DNA of 33,216 nucleotides from Candidatus Avelusimicrobium facis (GCA_900762815.1 CAAFHX010000080.1:1-33216); one strand, 5' to 3'; positions 15,382 to 24,840 are shown, counted from the first letter of the stretch. A program made the numbers and translations. Notes: generated by a model not told the origin, from the sequence alone.

Positions 15382-17157
15382 CTAATTTTTTAATTTGTTT
15401 TGCAAATCTGTCATTTGTTTCAGCAGCCCGGCCGGCACTTGCCCGGCAGGCGCGGTTTTAATCTGCTGGCGGATGTCGGCCAGCTGGCGTTGCAGCACTT
15501 CTTTTTCTACGGCTTTTTTGACGGCCTCTATATCGCGCTGCGGCTGAAAGTCCGCCGGCAGCTCGGCCATAGACAGGCGGATTACCAATTTGCCCCGGGC
15601 CGGCGCCAAAGCCTGTACCCGGTCCAAAAACCCCTCCGGGGCCGGGTTTTCGCCGTAGGCTTTGCAGACGGCCTCCAGCACCGCACCCAAGGCCCGGCTG
15701 TCAAATTGCTGCGCCAGCGCTCCGCACCCGGCGGCATACTGCGGGTAACGCAACAGCCACGCCGTTAAATTTTCCTCGGCCGCGTTGAAGGTTTCCGCCG
15801 CTTGGGGGGCCTCTGCTTGCGCTGCGGGCAGATGCAGCTTGCCAAAGCGCTGTTTGGCCCGCACGGCGGCGTATTCTTTGCCGCGCAGGCGGCCCAGCAC
15901 CAAGGCTTCGTCCACTTCCACGCGCTCGGCAATATACTTGGCCCATTCCCGGCGGACGATGGGGTCGGGCTGCCTGAGCAGGGTGTCCACCAGCTCGGTT
16001 ACAATGGCCGTTTTGGCTTGTGCGTCCAGGGGCCGGGGGTAAAGGTCCAGCTGCAGCTGCGTGTGGAATGCCATGAGGTCTTGGGCGCGGTCTAAGACTT
16101 CTTCAAATTTTTCTTTGCCGTATTTGGCGATGTATTCGTCCGGGTCCAGGCCGTCGCACAAAGAGGCCACCTTCACAAACAGCCCCTGCTCTATCAGCAC
16201 CGAGGCCCCGCGCAATGCGGCCTTAATCCCGGCGGCATCCGGGTCAAACAAGACGATGACATTGTCTGTATAGCGTTTGAGCAGCTTGGCATGTTCTACC
16301 CCCAAGCTGGTGCCCAGCGGCGCCACCGTGTAGTCAAACCCGGCCTGGTGGCAGGCGATGACATCCATGTACCCTTCCAGCAGCACCGCGCGCCCGGCCT
16401 TGCGTATGGCCGGCCCGGCGAAATGGATGCCGTAAAGCACGTGGCTCTTGTTAAATAAAACGGTTTCGGGGGAGTTTAAGTATTTCGGCTCGCCCGGGCC
16501 CAAAATACGCCCGCCAAACCCCACCATTTCGCCCCGGTGGTTGTGAATGGGAAAGAGCAAGCGCCCGCGGAAATAATCACGCGGCCCATAGGAGGTCAAG
16601 ACGCACAACCCGGCGTCCTTGAGCTGCTGCGCCGTATACCCGGCCGCTTGGGCCGCCCGGCAAAAACCCTGGGGGTCATTCTTAGCAAAACCCAGCTCAA
16701 ATTTTTGGGCGGTTTCTTTGGTTACCCCCCGGCCCTTGATGTAATGGCGGGCCGGCTCCCCGCCCAGGCTCATTAAATTTTTGTGGAAAAATCCTTTGGC
16801 GTATTCCAGGGCCCGGCGCACGGCCAAGCGCTGTTGCTCTGCGGCGGAAAATTTAACTGCGGGATTGTATTCCACCCCGGCAAAGTCAGCCATTTTTTTG
16901 AGGGCTTCGTTGAAAGTCAGGTTCTCCATTTTGCGCAGGAAGGCAATCACATCCCCGCCCTCTTGGCAGCCGAAGCAGTAGTAATAGCCTTTGTCCGGGT
17001 TGACGGTAAACGAGGGGGTTTTTTCTTTATGAAACGGGCAGCAGGCTTTCCAGTATTTGCCGGCCTTTTTTAGGTGCGGCAGGTACTGCCGGATGAACTC
17101 CACAATGTCCACCCGTTGCTTAATCTGCTCCATGACGTTTTGTTGTTGCGATAGCAT
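15382..17157 (-). CDS. dnaG: DNA primase DnaG
   Basis: Synthesises RNA primers at the fork; 591 aa. The N-terminal CHC2 zinc finger has Cys40, His43, Cys61 and Cys64, with CPFHKEKTPSF and YYYCFGC. The Toprim core carries LLEGYMDVIACHQ and VLFDPDAAGIKA (catalytic Glu and DxD). The C-terminal part (about residue 430 on), which binds the helicase, is divergent and Ala/Gln-rich as usual. ATG 17157 has TAAGG upstream. It sits between rpsU and rpoD, the classic macromolecular synthesis operon order. Confidence 0.97.
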   Translation of the reverse strand: MLSQQQNVMEQIKQRVDIVEFIRQYLPHLKKAGKYWKACCPFHKEKTPSFTVNPDKGYYYCFGCQEGGDVIAFLRKMENLTFNEALKKMADFAGVEYNPAVKFSAAEQQRLAVRRALEYAKGFFHKNLMSLGGEPARHYIKGRGVTKETAQKFELGFAKNDPQGFCRAAQAAGYTAQQLKDAGLCVLTSYGPRDYFRGRLLFPIHNHRGEMVGFGGRILGPGEPKYLNSPETVLFNKSHVLYGIHFAGPAIRKAGRAVLLEGYMDVIACHQAGFDYTVAPLGTSLGVEHAKLLKRYTDNVIVLFDPDAAGIKAALRGASVLIEQGLFVKVASLCDGLDPDEYIAKYGKEKFEEVLDRAQDLMAFHTQLQLDLYPRPLDAQAKTAIVTELVDTLLRQPDPIVRREWAKYIAERVEVDEALVLGRLRGKEYAAVRAKQRFGKLHLPAAQAEAPQAAETFNAAEENLTAWLLRYPQYAAGCGALAQQFDSRALGAVLEAVCKAYGENPAPEGFLDRVQALAPARGKLVIRLSMAELPADFQPQRDIEAVKKAVEKEVLQRQLADIRQQIKTAPAGQVPAGLLKQMTDLQNKLKN

Positions 17158-17221
17158 AAAAACCTTATTTTCCCGTCGGGGCCCCGTACGCGCCTGTGCG
17201 CCCGCGCGCGTAGAGCAAACA

Positions 17222-17257
17222 AGGCAATAGCCCTCGGTTCCCCTTGGACTATTGCCT
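17222..17257 (-). terminator. hairpin between rpsU and dnaG (likely partial terminator)
   Basis: AGGCAATAG and CTATTGCCT form a perfect 9-bp stem (17222-17230 with 17249-17257) across an 18-nt loop. It is followed on the minus strand by a weak TTGTTTG tract. A leaky terminator at this place in E. coli sets S21 above primase, and a similar role is inferred. Confidence 0.55.
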
Positions 17258-17272
17258 CAAAAACAGCTTGTA

Positions 17273-17467
17273 TTAATAGCGCCGACGTTTGGTGCGGCGG
17301 GCGCGGCGTTGCGCCTCTTGCGATTTGATTTTGCGCTTTACGCTGGGCGGCATGTAGGTCTCGCGGCGTTTGATTTCCTTGAGGATGCCGTTCTTTTCGC
17401 ATTCGCGTTTGAAGCGTTTCAATGCTTCTTCCAGGTGTTCAGCGTCTCTAACTTTTACAAAAACCAT
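17273..17467 (-). CDS. rpsU: 30S ribosomal protein S21
   Basis: Small basic ribosomal protein of 64 aa, reading MVFVKVRDAEHLEEALKRFKRE at the start with the family motif RRETYMPPSVKRK and an Arg/Lys-rich end. ATG 17467 is chosen because the family begins there; the frame is open further upstream but holds no recognisable sequence. AAGGTGG lies about 11 nt upstream. It is the first gene of the operon with dnaG and rpoD. Confidence 0.96.
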   Translation of the reverse strand: MVFVKVRDAEHLEEALKRFKRECEKNGILKEIKRRETYMPPSVKRKIKSQEAQRRARRTKRRRY

Positions 17468-17512
17468 TCCTTTTTCACCACCTTCTGTTGCCAGCAAAAA
17501 ATCAGTACTTAT

Positions 17513-17518
17513 ATTGTA
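17513..17518 (-). promoter_or_regulatory. rpsU operon -10 box
   Basis: TACAAT on the minus strand, giving a predicted leader of about 40 nt before ATG 17467. No clear -35 or TGn extension. Confidence 0.5.
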
Positions 17519-17549
17519 CAAAAAAATTACCGTTTTGTCGTTTGGGTTC

Positions 17550-19268
17550 TTATTTTTTCAATTCGGCGATAAAGGCGTCTGCCTGAGCCAAGTCCTTGCG
17601 CACGGCGTCTTTTTCCGAGCGTTTTTTGTACTCAAATTGTCCGTCTTTAACCGTGCGGCTGCTGATCACCACGCGGTGCGGCAGCCCCATCAAATCAGCG
17701 TCTTTAAACTTCACGCCCGGGCGTTCGTCGCGCTCGTCCATCAGCACGGACAAGCCGGCCGCTTGCAGTTTGGCCGTCATTTCATCGGCGGCTTTTTGGA
17801 CCTCGGGGTTGGTGTCGTAATCAATGGCCACCAAGGCCACATCAAACGGGGCCATGGGGGCGGGCCAAATGATGCCGTGCTCGTCGTGGCTTTGCTCAAT
17901 GGCGGCTGCCACCACGCGGCTGATGCCAATGCCGTAGCAACCCATGATGAACGGGTGGGCGGTTTGTTTTTCATCCAAAAATTCCGCCTTCATGGCGCTG
18001 GAATATTTGGTGCCCAACTTGAATACGTGTCCCACCTCAATGCCCCGGGTAAAGGTAAACTTTTTGCCGCATTTGGCGCAGCAATCGCCCTCGGTGGCTA
18101 CTTTCAGGTCGCAATAGGCGTCCACGGTAATATCGCGCGAGGGGTTGACGTTGATGACGTGCACGTCCACTTCATTGCCCCCGGCCACGCCGTTGACCAC
18201 GCCCTTGACGTAGTTATCGGCAAAAATTTTAATCTTCGGGTTGCGCTCTTTGAGCCCTTGCGGTCCGGCAAAGCCCACCGGAGAGCCGGTTACCTGCGTG
18301 TAGACTTCTTCGCTGGCTTTTTCCAGCTCGGTGCATTTAAGCAGGGTGCGCAGTTTGGGCTCGTTGAGTTCGTGGTCCCCGCGGACCAAGGCCACCACCG
18401 GTTCGCCGTCGGCGGTAAACACCAGCAATTTGATGAGTTTGTCCGTGCCCACATTTAATAATTTAGCCACGTCCTCCACCGTATAGGCTTGGGGCGTGGG
18501 GCGTTTTTCCATAGGTTGGAAATCGGCCGGGTTAATCGTATATTGCGGGGCCTTGATTTCGGCCTTTTCGGTATTGGCGGCGTAGGAGCAGGCCGGGCAA
18601 ACGGCCAATAAGTCTTCGCCGTTTTGGGCCAGCACCATAAATTCATTGGAGAAGCTGCCACCGATGGAGCCCGTGTCGGCCTCTACCGCGCGGAACTGAA
18701 AACCGCAGCGCGTGAAAATGCGCGTATAGGCGTCATACATGCGTTTATACCAATCGTTGGCCTGTTCGTCCGTAGCGGCGAAGGAATAGGCGTCCTTCAT
18801 ATAAAATTCGCGCGCGCGCATTACGCCAAAGCGCGGGCGGATTTCATCGCGGAACTTGGTGGCAAATTGATACAGGCATACCGGCAGCTGTTTATAGGAA
18901 GAAACGTCCTTGCGGAGCAGGTCGGTTACTTCTTCCTCGGCGGTGGGGGAAACGCAAAAGCCCGCGCCTTTGCGGTCCTCCAGCTTGAGCAGCTGGTCGC
19001 CAAAGTGCGCCCAGCGGCCGCTTTCTTCCCACAGCTCTTTGGGCTGGATGATAGGCATCCAAATTTCATGGGCGCCGGCGCGGTCCATTTCCTCGCGCAC
19101 GATGTTTTCCACCTTTTTGAGCACGCGCAGCCCCAGCGGCAGCCATTCATACAGCCCGCTGCCCAGCTTGCGGATGAGCCCGGCGCGAATCATCAACTGC
19201 GCAGAGAGATTGTCGGCGTCTTTGGGCGCCTCTTTTAAAGTAGGTACATAATATTGGGAGAGTTTCAT
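17550..19268 (-). CDS. proS: prolyl-tRNA synthetase
   Basis: Class II synthetase for tRNA-Pro; 572 aa, the bacterial type with the editing (INS) insertion in the middle. It opens MKLSQYYVPTLKEAPKDAD. Motif 2 is TKFRDEIRPRFGVMRAREF and motif 3 is GCYGIGISRVVAA; the editing domain covers about residues 225-390. AAGGA precedes ATG 19268. It starts 3 nt after the ispG stop and is last in the cdsA-dxr-rseP-ispG-proS operon. No clear terminator separates it from the rpsU promoter. Confidence 0.97.
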   Translation of the reverse strand: MKLSQYYVPTLKEAPKDADNLSAQLMIRAGLIRKLGSGLYEWLPLGLRVLKKVENIVREEMDRAGAHEIWMPIIQPKELWEESGRWAHFGDQLLKLEDRKGAGFCVSPTAEEEVTDLLRKDVSSYKQLPVCLYQFATKFRDEIRPRFGVMRAREFYMKDAYSFAATDEQANDWYKRMYDAYTRIFTRCGFQFRAVEADTGSIGGSFSNEFMVLAQNGEDLLAVCPACSYAANTEKAEIKAPQYTINPADFQPMEKRPTPQAYTVEDVAKLLNVGTDKLIKLLVFTADGEPVVALVRGDHELNEPKLRTLLKCTELEKASEEVYTQVTGSPVGFAGPQGLKERNPKIKIFADNYVKGVVNGVAGGNEVDVHVINVNPSRDITVDAYCDLKVATEGDCCAKCGKKFTFTRGIEVGHVFKLGTKYSSAMKAEFLDEKQTAHPFIMGCYGIGISRVVAAAIEQSHDEHGIIWPAPMAPFDVALVAIDYDTNPEVQKAADEMTAKLQAAGLSVLMDERDERPGVKFKDADLMGLPHRVVISSRTVKDGQFEYKKRSEKDAVRKDLAQADAFIAELKK

Positions 19269-19271
19269 TTT

Positions 19272-20375
19272 TTATTTTCCTTCTGTGTGGGATTGTTTTC
19301 CAAATTCGCGGATTTTTTCAATTAAAAAATCCACCCATTTTTCTTGGGGTAATTTAAACAGGGTTTGGCCCTTTTCAAAGTAAAGCCCTTCCCCGCGTCC
19401 GCCGGCAATGCCAAAGGCTGCGTCGCGCGCTTCGCCGGGGCCGTTAACGGCGCAGCCCATAACGGCGATTTTAAGCCCGGTGGACAGGCGCAGCAGTTCT
19501 TTGTCGGAATAAATGCGCTTTTCCAACTCTTTGACGGTGCCCGCCACATCCACTTGGGTGCGGCCGCAGGTCGGGCAGGAAATCAAATTCGGGCCGTATT
19601 GGCGCAGGTGCAGGGCTTTTAAAATTTCATAGGCGGTGCGCACTTGCAGGGCCGGGTCTTCGGTCAAAGACACTCTGATAGTGGCCCCGATGCCTTTTTG
19701 CAGCAGGGTGCCCAGCGCAATGGCGCTTTTGACCGTGCCGCTTAAAAAGCTGCCCGCTTCGGTCAGCCCGATGTGCAGCGGAATATCGCTTTGGCCGGCA
19801 AAAAGTTCATTGGCCTTGAGGGTGCGCGCAAAATCGTCGGACTTGAGCGACACCACCACATTTTTAAAATTTAATTGCTCCAAAATATTGGCTTGTTCCA
19901 GGGCCTCTTGCACCATGACTTCAGCCCATTTATCGTCGGACAAATCCACCTGTCCGGCCACGCTTTTGAGGTATTTGACCGAGCCGGCATTGACCCCGAT
20001 GCGAATGGCCACCCCATGGTCTAAACACGCCTTGACCACTTCTTTGGTGTTGGCGATGGCGCCGATGTTGCCGGGGTTAATGCGCACCTTGTCTACGCCT
20101 TGTTTGACGGCCTCTAAGGCCAGTTTATAATCAAAGTGAATGTCGGCCACCAGCGGGCTGTGAATGCGTTTTTTAATTTCACCCAGGGCCAAGGCAGCCT
20201 GCATATCCGGCACGGCCACGCGGTTGATTTCGCAGCCGGCGTTTTCCAGCGCGCAGATTTGCGCGGCGGTGGCTTGCGGGTTGCGCGTATCGGTATTGCA
20301 CATGCTCTGCACGCGCACGGGGTGCCCGGTGCCGAGGGTGTAAGGTCCTACTTTTACTTCTCTGGTTTTGTACAT
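19272..20375 (-). CDS. ispG: 4-hydroxy-3-methylbut-2-en-1-yl diphosphate synthase IspG
   Basis: Iron-sulfur enzyme of the MEP isoprenoid pathway; 367 aa. The [4Fe-4S] ligands are probably Cys267, Cys270 (CPTCGRT) and Cys308, with Glu315 (GCAVNGPGEA). VRVQSMCNTDTRN and VRINPGNIG are family signatures. It is the short bacterial form without the plant-type insertion. Start ATG 20375 overlaps the rseP stop by one base (TAATG), indicating coupling. Dxr of the same pathway is two genes upstream. Confidence 0.97.
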   Translation of the reverse strand: MYKTREVKVGPYTLGTGHPVRVQSMCNTDTRNPQATAAQICALENAGCEINRVAVPDMQAALALGEIKKRIHSPLVADIHFDYKLALEAVKQGVDKVRINPGNIGAIANTKEVVKACLDHGVAIRIGVNAGSVKYLKSVAGQVDLSDDKWAEVMVQEALEQANILEQLNFKNVVVSLKSDDFARTLKANELFAGQSDIPLHIGLTEAGSFLSGTVKSAIALGTLLQKGIGATIRVSLTEDPALQVRTAYEILKALHLRQYGPNLISCPTCGRTQVDVAGTVKELEKRIYSDKELLRLSTGLKIAVMGCAVNGPGEARDAAFGIAGGRGEGLYFEKGQTLFKLPQEKWVDFLIEKIREFGKQSHTEGK

Positions 20376-21499
20376 TATTTTCCTTCCTGCGCGGGGGCGG
20401 CAGCCTCCGGCGCGTCCGCCCGGGTTTGCACCGCAGCGGCTTTGGGTTTAAAGAATATGCGCTTAATGTCTGCGTATGAGGCGTAAAGCACTAAAATCAT
20501 CAAAATATAAAAGCCCACATTGGCTGCGCGCAAAATGGCCTTGGATGAGGGGAGTTTGCCCGTTAACCCCTCCCAGAGGTACACCAGCGCGTAGCCACCG
20601 TCTAAAATAGGGATGGGGAAGAGATTGAACATCCCTACCGCCAAAGACAGCATGGCAATTAAAAAGACAAAATCCAACAGGCTGCGGTGTACCGATTTGT
20701 GAATGATATTGACAATGCCAATCGGCCCGGCCAAATCCGGCGCTTTTTTATGCGTTACGCTTTGCCACAGCGATTGCAATGAAAATTTCGTCCAATACCA
20801 GCATTGGTAAACGCCCAACCCCGCTGCGGCCCACGGGCTGACGGGGTGGAATTGGGCCTGCACCGCTACGCCCAATAGAGTGGGTTTGTCCTCGGCAAAG
20901 TCTGCGGCGGCCGCCGTAAATGACAGCGTTTGCCCGCCGCGCAAGACGGTCAGGGGTAAATCTCCTTGGCGTTTTTGCAAGGCCTCGGTCAATTCCTTCC
21001 AATTGGCCACGGGAGCGCCGTCCACTGTGGTAATGGTGTCTCCGGCTTGCAGCCCGGCTTTTTGGGCGGGGTAGCCTTGCACGGCTTCGCCCACAACGGG
21101 GGCCAAGCGGGCCGGGTCGGTTTGCGGCATGCCCTTGATATAAATCAAAACGGAAAAAATGGCCGCGGCCAGCAGGTAGTTAAACAAGGCGCCGTTAACC
21201 ACCATAAAAAACTTGGCGTACCATTTTTTAGCGGCAAATTCGTCGGCTTGCGGGGGTTCTTTGGCGTCGTCATCCACAAACATTTGGCCCTTGGGTTCCA
21301 CAAAGCCGCCAAAGGGAATGGCCCGCAGCTGGAAATCCGTGCCCTTGGCTGATTTTTTATGCCAAAGGATTTTGCCAAAGCCAAAGGAAAATTCCTTTAC
21401 GCCAATTCCCGTCAAGCGGCAGGCGATAAAGTGCCCAAATTCATGCACGATGACAATGGGGCTTAGTACGATGATAACGGCGACGATAGAGAGCAGCAT
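20375..21499 (-). CDS. rseP: site-2 intramembrane metalloprotease RseP
   Basis: Zinc protease that cleaves membrane-embedded substrates such as anti-sigma factors and signal-peptide remnants; 374 aa. The first TM helix carries HEFGH (19-23). One PDZ domain (about 155-235) contains GLQAGDTITTVDGAPV. The C-terminal core has NLFPIPILDGGY, the third zinc ligand region. A cytoplasmic Ala-rich tail follows. ATG 21499 is chosen because TAGGAG lies 6 nt upstream and the hydrophobic helix begins there; the frame extends upstream without conserved sequence. Only 7 nt separate it from dxr. The dxr-rseP pairing is common. Confidence 0.95.
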   Translation of the reverse strand: MLLSIVAVIIVLSPIVIVHEFGHFIACRLTGIGVKEFSFGFGKILWHKKSAKGTDFQLRAIPFGGFVEPKGQMFVDDDAKEPPQADEFAAKKWYAKFFMVVNGALFNYLLAAAIFSVLIYIKGMPQTDPARLAPVVGEAVQGYPAQKAGLQAGDTITTVDGAPVANWKELTEALQKRQGDLPLTVLRGGQTLSFTAAAADFAEDKPTLLGVAVQAQFHPVSPWAAAGLGVYQCWYWTKFSLQSLWQSVTHKKAPDLAGPIGIVNIIHKSVHRSLLDFVFLIAMLSLAVGMFNLFPIPILDGGYALVYLWEGLTGKLPSSKAILRAANVGFYILMILVLYASYADIKRIFFKPKAAAVQTRADAPEAAAPAQEGK

Positions 21500-21506
21500 A
21501 AATCTC

Positions 21507-22703
21507 CTATAAAACAACTTTTTTGTATTTCTTTTCCGCCAGGTGCACGCGGGCTTGTTCACGGCCCCAGGCGTCGGCCTCGGCCGCTTGGTGCAGGGTT
21601 ACGCGGCCCGGGCGGCTGAGGGTTTGCTTGAGCACGCTGTAAATCAGTTTGGGAATATCGGTAAACTTGATTTGCTCTTTTAAAAAGGCCTCCACCGCCA
21701 CTTCGTCAGCCGCGCTGAGTACCGCCGGGAAGATGCCCCCTTTGGCTTGTGCGGCCAGGGCCAGCTCCAGGCAAGGGAAGCGCTCAAAATCCGGCTCAAA
21801 AAATTCTAATTTTTGCGCTTGAAATAAATTCAAAGGTTGCACGGGGCTGGGCATCCGCTTGGGATAGGTAACGGCGTATTGAATGGGGATGCGCATGTCC
21901 GGCTCACTCATTTCGGCCAAAATGGCGCCATCTACGTACTCCACGGCAGAGTGGATGAGCGATTGGGGGTGGATGACAATTTGCACCTTTTCTTGGGGCA
22001 GGTGAAACAAATTCATAATCTCTATGGCTTCAAAGCCCTTGTTCATCAGGGTGGCCGAGTCAATGGTGATTTTTTTGCCCATTTTCCACCGGGGGTGGTT
22101 TAAGGCTTCGGCCGGGGTAACGGTGGACAGGGCGTTTTTGCGCCGGGCAAAGGGCCCGCCCGAGGCCGTCAAAAAGACGCGGGAAATGGACTCGTGCGTG
22201 CGGTGGTAGCTGTGGGCGTCGGTGCCCTCCATACATTGGAAAATGGCCGACGGTTCGCTGTCCACCGGAATAATGGTGGCATTCCAGCGTTGGCATTCCT
22301 GCATCACGGTTTGCCCGGCCATGACCATGGGCTCTTTGTTGGCCAAAGCAATGGTCTTGCCCGCCTTGATGGCGGCCACCAGCGGTTGAAAGCCCACCGC
22401 GCCCACCAACCCGTTGACCACCAAATGGGCCGAGGGGAGCGAGGCCAAAAAGGTCAGGCTCTCCATTTCCGGGGGGAGCAACTGGGTGCCTTTGGGCATT
22501 TGCGGTTTTAAAATTTCGTAGCTGGCCGGGTCCAACACGGCAGCAAAGCGCGGTTTAAATTGGTGCACTTGCTTTAGAAACAGCTCCGTATTGCGGTTGG
22601 CGCTCAGGGCCAAAATGCGGTACGGCGCACCCAAGCGCGCCACTACGTCCAGCGTAGAGGTGCCGATAGAACCCGTAGAACCCAGTACGATGATATTTTT
22701 CAT
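21507..22703 (-). CDS. dxr: 1-deoxy-D-xylulose 5-phosphate reductoisomerase
   Basis: First committed enzyme of the MEP pathway, using NADPH and a divalent metal; 398 aa. The nucleotide-binding GSTGSIGTSTLDV is at about 8-20. ALANKEPMV, the metal site DSEPSAIFQC and the flexible loop TASGGPF are present. In the metal site motif the usual His-Asn or His-Ser reads Pro-Ser. Start ATG 22703 overlaps the cdsA stop by 4 nt (ATGA). Confidence 0.97.
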   Translation of the reverse strand: MKNIIVLGSTGSIGTSTLDVVARLGAPYRILALSANRNTELFLKQVHQFKPRFAAVLDPASYEILKPQMPKGTQLLPPEMESLTFLASLPSAHLVVNGLVGAVGFQPLVAAIKAGKTIALANKEPMVMAGQTVMQECQRWNATIIPVDSEPSAIFQCMEGTDAHSYHRTHESISRVFLTASGGPFARRKNALSTVTPAEALNHPRWKMGKKITIDSATLMNKGFEAIEIMNLFHLPQEKVQIVIHPQSLIHSAVEYVDGAILAEMSEPDMRIPIQYAVTYPKRMPSPVQPLNLFQAQKLEFFEPDFERFPCLELALAAQAKGGIFPAVLSAADEVAVEAFLKEQIKFTDIPKLIYSVLKQTLSRPGRVTLHQAAEADAWGREQARVHLAEKKYKKVVL

Positions 22704-23521
22704 TGGATGAAGTAAATCACGGTGTAGTAAAAAATAGGCGCCAGCAACAGGTAGGAATCAAAACGGTCCAAAAACCCGCCGTGCCCCGGCAGCAAATGGG
22801 AGGAATCCTTTACCCCGGTGCTGCGTTTGATGAGCGATTCGGACAAGTCCGACACTTGCCCCACCACCGCCACCAGCAGCCCCAGCCACACCGCCGCGTG
22901 CACACTCAAAAAAGTCGGCAAGAACAAATGCCGCATAAGCAAGGCGCCGCCGACGGCCAGCAGGGTGCCGCCCACGGCCCCTTCCCAGGTCTTTTTGGGG
23001 CTGACTTCTTTGTTTAATTTGTGGCGGCCCAACAGGCGGCCCGTAAAATAAGCGCCCGTATCGCAAATCCACACGGTAATAATCATAAACAGCGTGAGGT
23101 ATTCGCCGTATTGGGCGATGTCGCGGATGTTAATTAAATGGGCCAAAGACCACGGAATCAAAAATACGCCGATGAACGTGTTGGCGGTGCGGTCCCAGCT
23201 GCGGCGCGGCGTGAGCACTTCTACAAACAACACCCCCAAGAGGACCACGCTGACGGCAAAGGGATAGAGGTTATCGGGCAATTCCAGCGCGGGCAAGGTG
23301 CCCCGGCCCAAAATGGCCACCGCAGCCAGGAGCAGGCCAAAGAATACCAAGGAAAACAAGTGGACGGGTTTTTTGCCGGCGCGCAAAACCAAGCCGTATT
23401 CGTACAGGCACAGGCAGATGACGCAGGCCGTAAAGGCCATATACACCAGACCGCCCAAGTGAATAGCGGCGAGTACAACGGGAATGCCAATAATGGCGGT
23501 TAAGATACGAGGTAATAGCAT
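22700..23521 (-). CDS. cdsA: phosphatidate cytidylyltransferase CdsA
   Basis: Makes CDP-diacylglycerol from phosphatidate and CTP in the inner membrane; 273 aa with about eight TM helices. The C-terminal signature is SDLSESLIKRSTGVKDSSHLLPGHGGFLDRFDS, described here by its key parts: DLSES, KDS, PGHGG and DRFDS. SPKKTWEGAVGG is also present. Two ATGs are possible. The upstream one (23539) overlaps the TGC-TAAAAT promoter element, so ATG 23521 is preferred, 8 nt after the -10. The usual partner uppS is absent. It heads the cdsA-to-proS operon. Confidence 0.93.
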   Translation of the reverse strand: MLLPRILTAIIGIPVVLAAIHLGGLVYMAFTACVICLCLYEYGLVLRAGKKPVHLFSLVFFGLLLAAVAILGRGTLPALELPDNLYPFAVSVVLLGVLFVEVLTPRRSWDRTANTFIGVFLIPWSLAHLINIRDIAQYGEYLTLFMIITVWICDTGAYFTGRLLGRHKLNKEVSPKKTWEGAVGGTLLAVGGALLMRHLFLPTFLSVHAAVWLGLLVAVVGQVSDLSESLIKRSTGVKDSSHLLPGHGGFLDRFDSYLLLAPIFYYTVIYFIQ

Positions 23522-23538
23522 ATACTTAGATTTTAGCA
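23522..23538 (-). promoter_or_regulatory. extended -10 promoter of the cdsA operon
   Basis: Minus-strand TGC-TAAAAT (23538-23530) is followed by 8 nt and then ATG 23521. A CCGCCGC/GCGGCGG hairpin (23547-23563) lies just upstream, beyond the tgt terminator. Confidence 0.55.
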
Positions 23539-23570
23539 TATTATTTCCGCCGCCTTGCGGCGGTTGCGGA

Positions 23571-23600
23571 AAAAAGAACCCCCGGTTTGCGGCCGGGGGT
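23571..23600 (-). terminator. intrinsic terminator of tgt
   Basis: ACCCCCGG and CCGGGGGT form an 8-bp stem (23578-23585 with 23593-23600), followed on the minus strand by TCTTTTT. Confidence 0.88.
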
Positions 23601-23604
23601 GCGG

Positions 23605-24765
23605 TTATTGGTATTTTTTAATGAAGTCTTCTTTGAAACTTTTGAAGGTGCCTTCGGTAATGGCGGCACGAACCCGCTCCATCGTGCGGGTGAGGAAACG
23701 GATATTGTGCATGGACAGCAAGCGGTGGCTGGCCAGCTCTCCGCTGCGGAACAGGTGGCTTAAATACGCCCGGGTATAATTGCGGCAGGCAAAGCAATCG
23801 CAATGCTCATCCAAGGGGCGTTCATCTAAGCGGAAACAGGCGTTTTTGATGTTCAGGCGGCCTTCGTCCGTCATGACCATGCCGTTGCGGGCCACGCGCG
23901 TGGGCCATACGCAGTCAAACATATCCACGCCGCGCTCCACGCAGTTTAAAATTTCCACCGGGGTGCCCAACCCCATAAAATAACGGGGTTTGCTCTCCGG
24001 CAGGTGATCGGTTACGGCCAAAACAGACTCATTCATCTGTTCGGCCGTTTCGCCCAAGGACAGCCCGCCGATGCAATAGCCATGGGTAGGCAAAGAGGCC
24101 ATGTGCAGGGCGGCTTCTTTACGCAAATCAGGGAAAATGGCCCCCTGGATAATGCCAAACAGCAGAGAGTTGCCCACGCTGTAAGAGCCGTTTTCGGTGC
24201 GGGTGATGTCCTGCACGGGGACGGTCTTTTGGTAGGCCCGGGCGGCGCGCTCGGCCCAGCGCTTGGTTTGCTCCAGCGCGGCGCGCGCATCGTGCTTGGC
24301 CGGGTCTTTGGCATGGATGCACACATCCAGCATTGTCCAAATGTCCGAGCCGATTTCACTTTCAAATTGAATGACGTTTTCCGGCGTGAAGAGATGTTTG
24401 CTGCCATCGTGATGGGAGCGGAACAACACGCCCTCTTCGCTGATTTTGCGAAATTGCGACAGGCTGTATACCTGAAAGCCGCCCGAATCAGTCAAAATGC
24501 TGCCGTCCCACTTCATAAATTTGTGCAGCCCGCCCAGCTGCTTGAGCGTTTGGGTGCCGGGGCGCAAATACAAATGATAGGTGTTAGAGAGCAGACATTG
24601 GGCGTGTACTTCGCGCAAGTCGGCCGAGGTCAGCGCCTTGACGCTGGCCTGCGTGGCCACCGGCATAAAAACCGGGGTTTGCACGGGGCCGTGTTGGGTG
24701 TACAAAATGCCCGTGCGTGCTTTGGTTTGGAGGTCTTTCTTTAGAATGTGAAAAGGGGAAATCAT
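23605..24765 (-). CDS. tgt: queuine/preQ1 tRNA-guanine transglycosylase
   Basis: Exchanges guanine 34 for preQ1 in tRNAs with GUN anticodons, the step before QueA; 386 aa. Signatures are PVFMPVATQASVKAL, LSNTYHLYLRPG, TDSGGFQVYSL, the catalytic-region FDCVWPTRVARNG, and the zinc site CDCFACRNYTRAYLSHL. The minus-strand TGG-TAAAAT lies exactly 6 nt before the ATG, so a leaderless transcript is predicted. QueA of the same pathway lies 0.9 kb upstream on the same strand, separated from it by a pilin gene. Confidence 0.97.
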   Translation of the reverse strand: MISPFHILKKDLQTKARTGILYTQHGPVQTPVFMPVATQASVKALTSADLREVHAQCLLSNTYHLYLRPGTQTLKQLGGLHKFMKWDGSILTDSGGFQVYSLSQFRKISEEGVLFRSHHDGSKHLFTPENVIQFESEIGSDIWTMLDVCIHAKDPAKHDARAALEQTKRWAERAARAYQKTVPVQDITRTENGSYSVGNSLLFGIIQGAIFPDLRKEAALHMASLPTHGYCIGGLSLGETAEQMNESVLAVTDHLPESKPRYFMGLGTPVEILNCVERGVDMFDCVWPTRVARNGMVMTDEGRLNIKNACFRLDERPLDEHCDCFACRNYTRAYLSHLFRSGELASHRLLSMHNIRFLTRTMERVRAAITEGTFKSFKEDFIKKYQ

Positions 24766-24780
24766 ATTCTTATTTTACCA
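24766..24780 (-). promoter_or_regulatory. tgt promoter, predicted leaderless
   Basis: TGG-TAAAAT (minus strand, 24780-24772), 6-nt gap, ATG at 24765, and no SD. Confidence 0.62.
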
Positions 24781-24840
24781 TATTGGCCGGAACGGACGGC
24801 GGAAGGAGAGGCGGCTTGACGACGAATGGAGAGGATATGG

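Noticed and set aside
23522..23539. Upstream ATG for cdsA at 23539
   Set aside because: It overlaps the TGC-TAAAAT promoter element and would lie upstream of the predicted transcript start.
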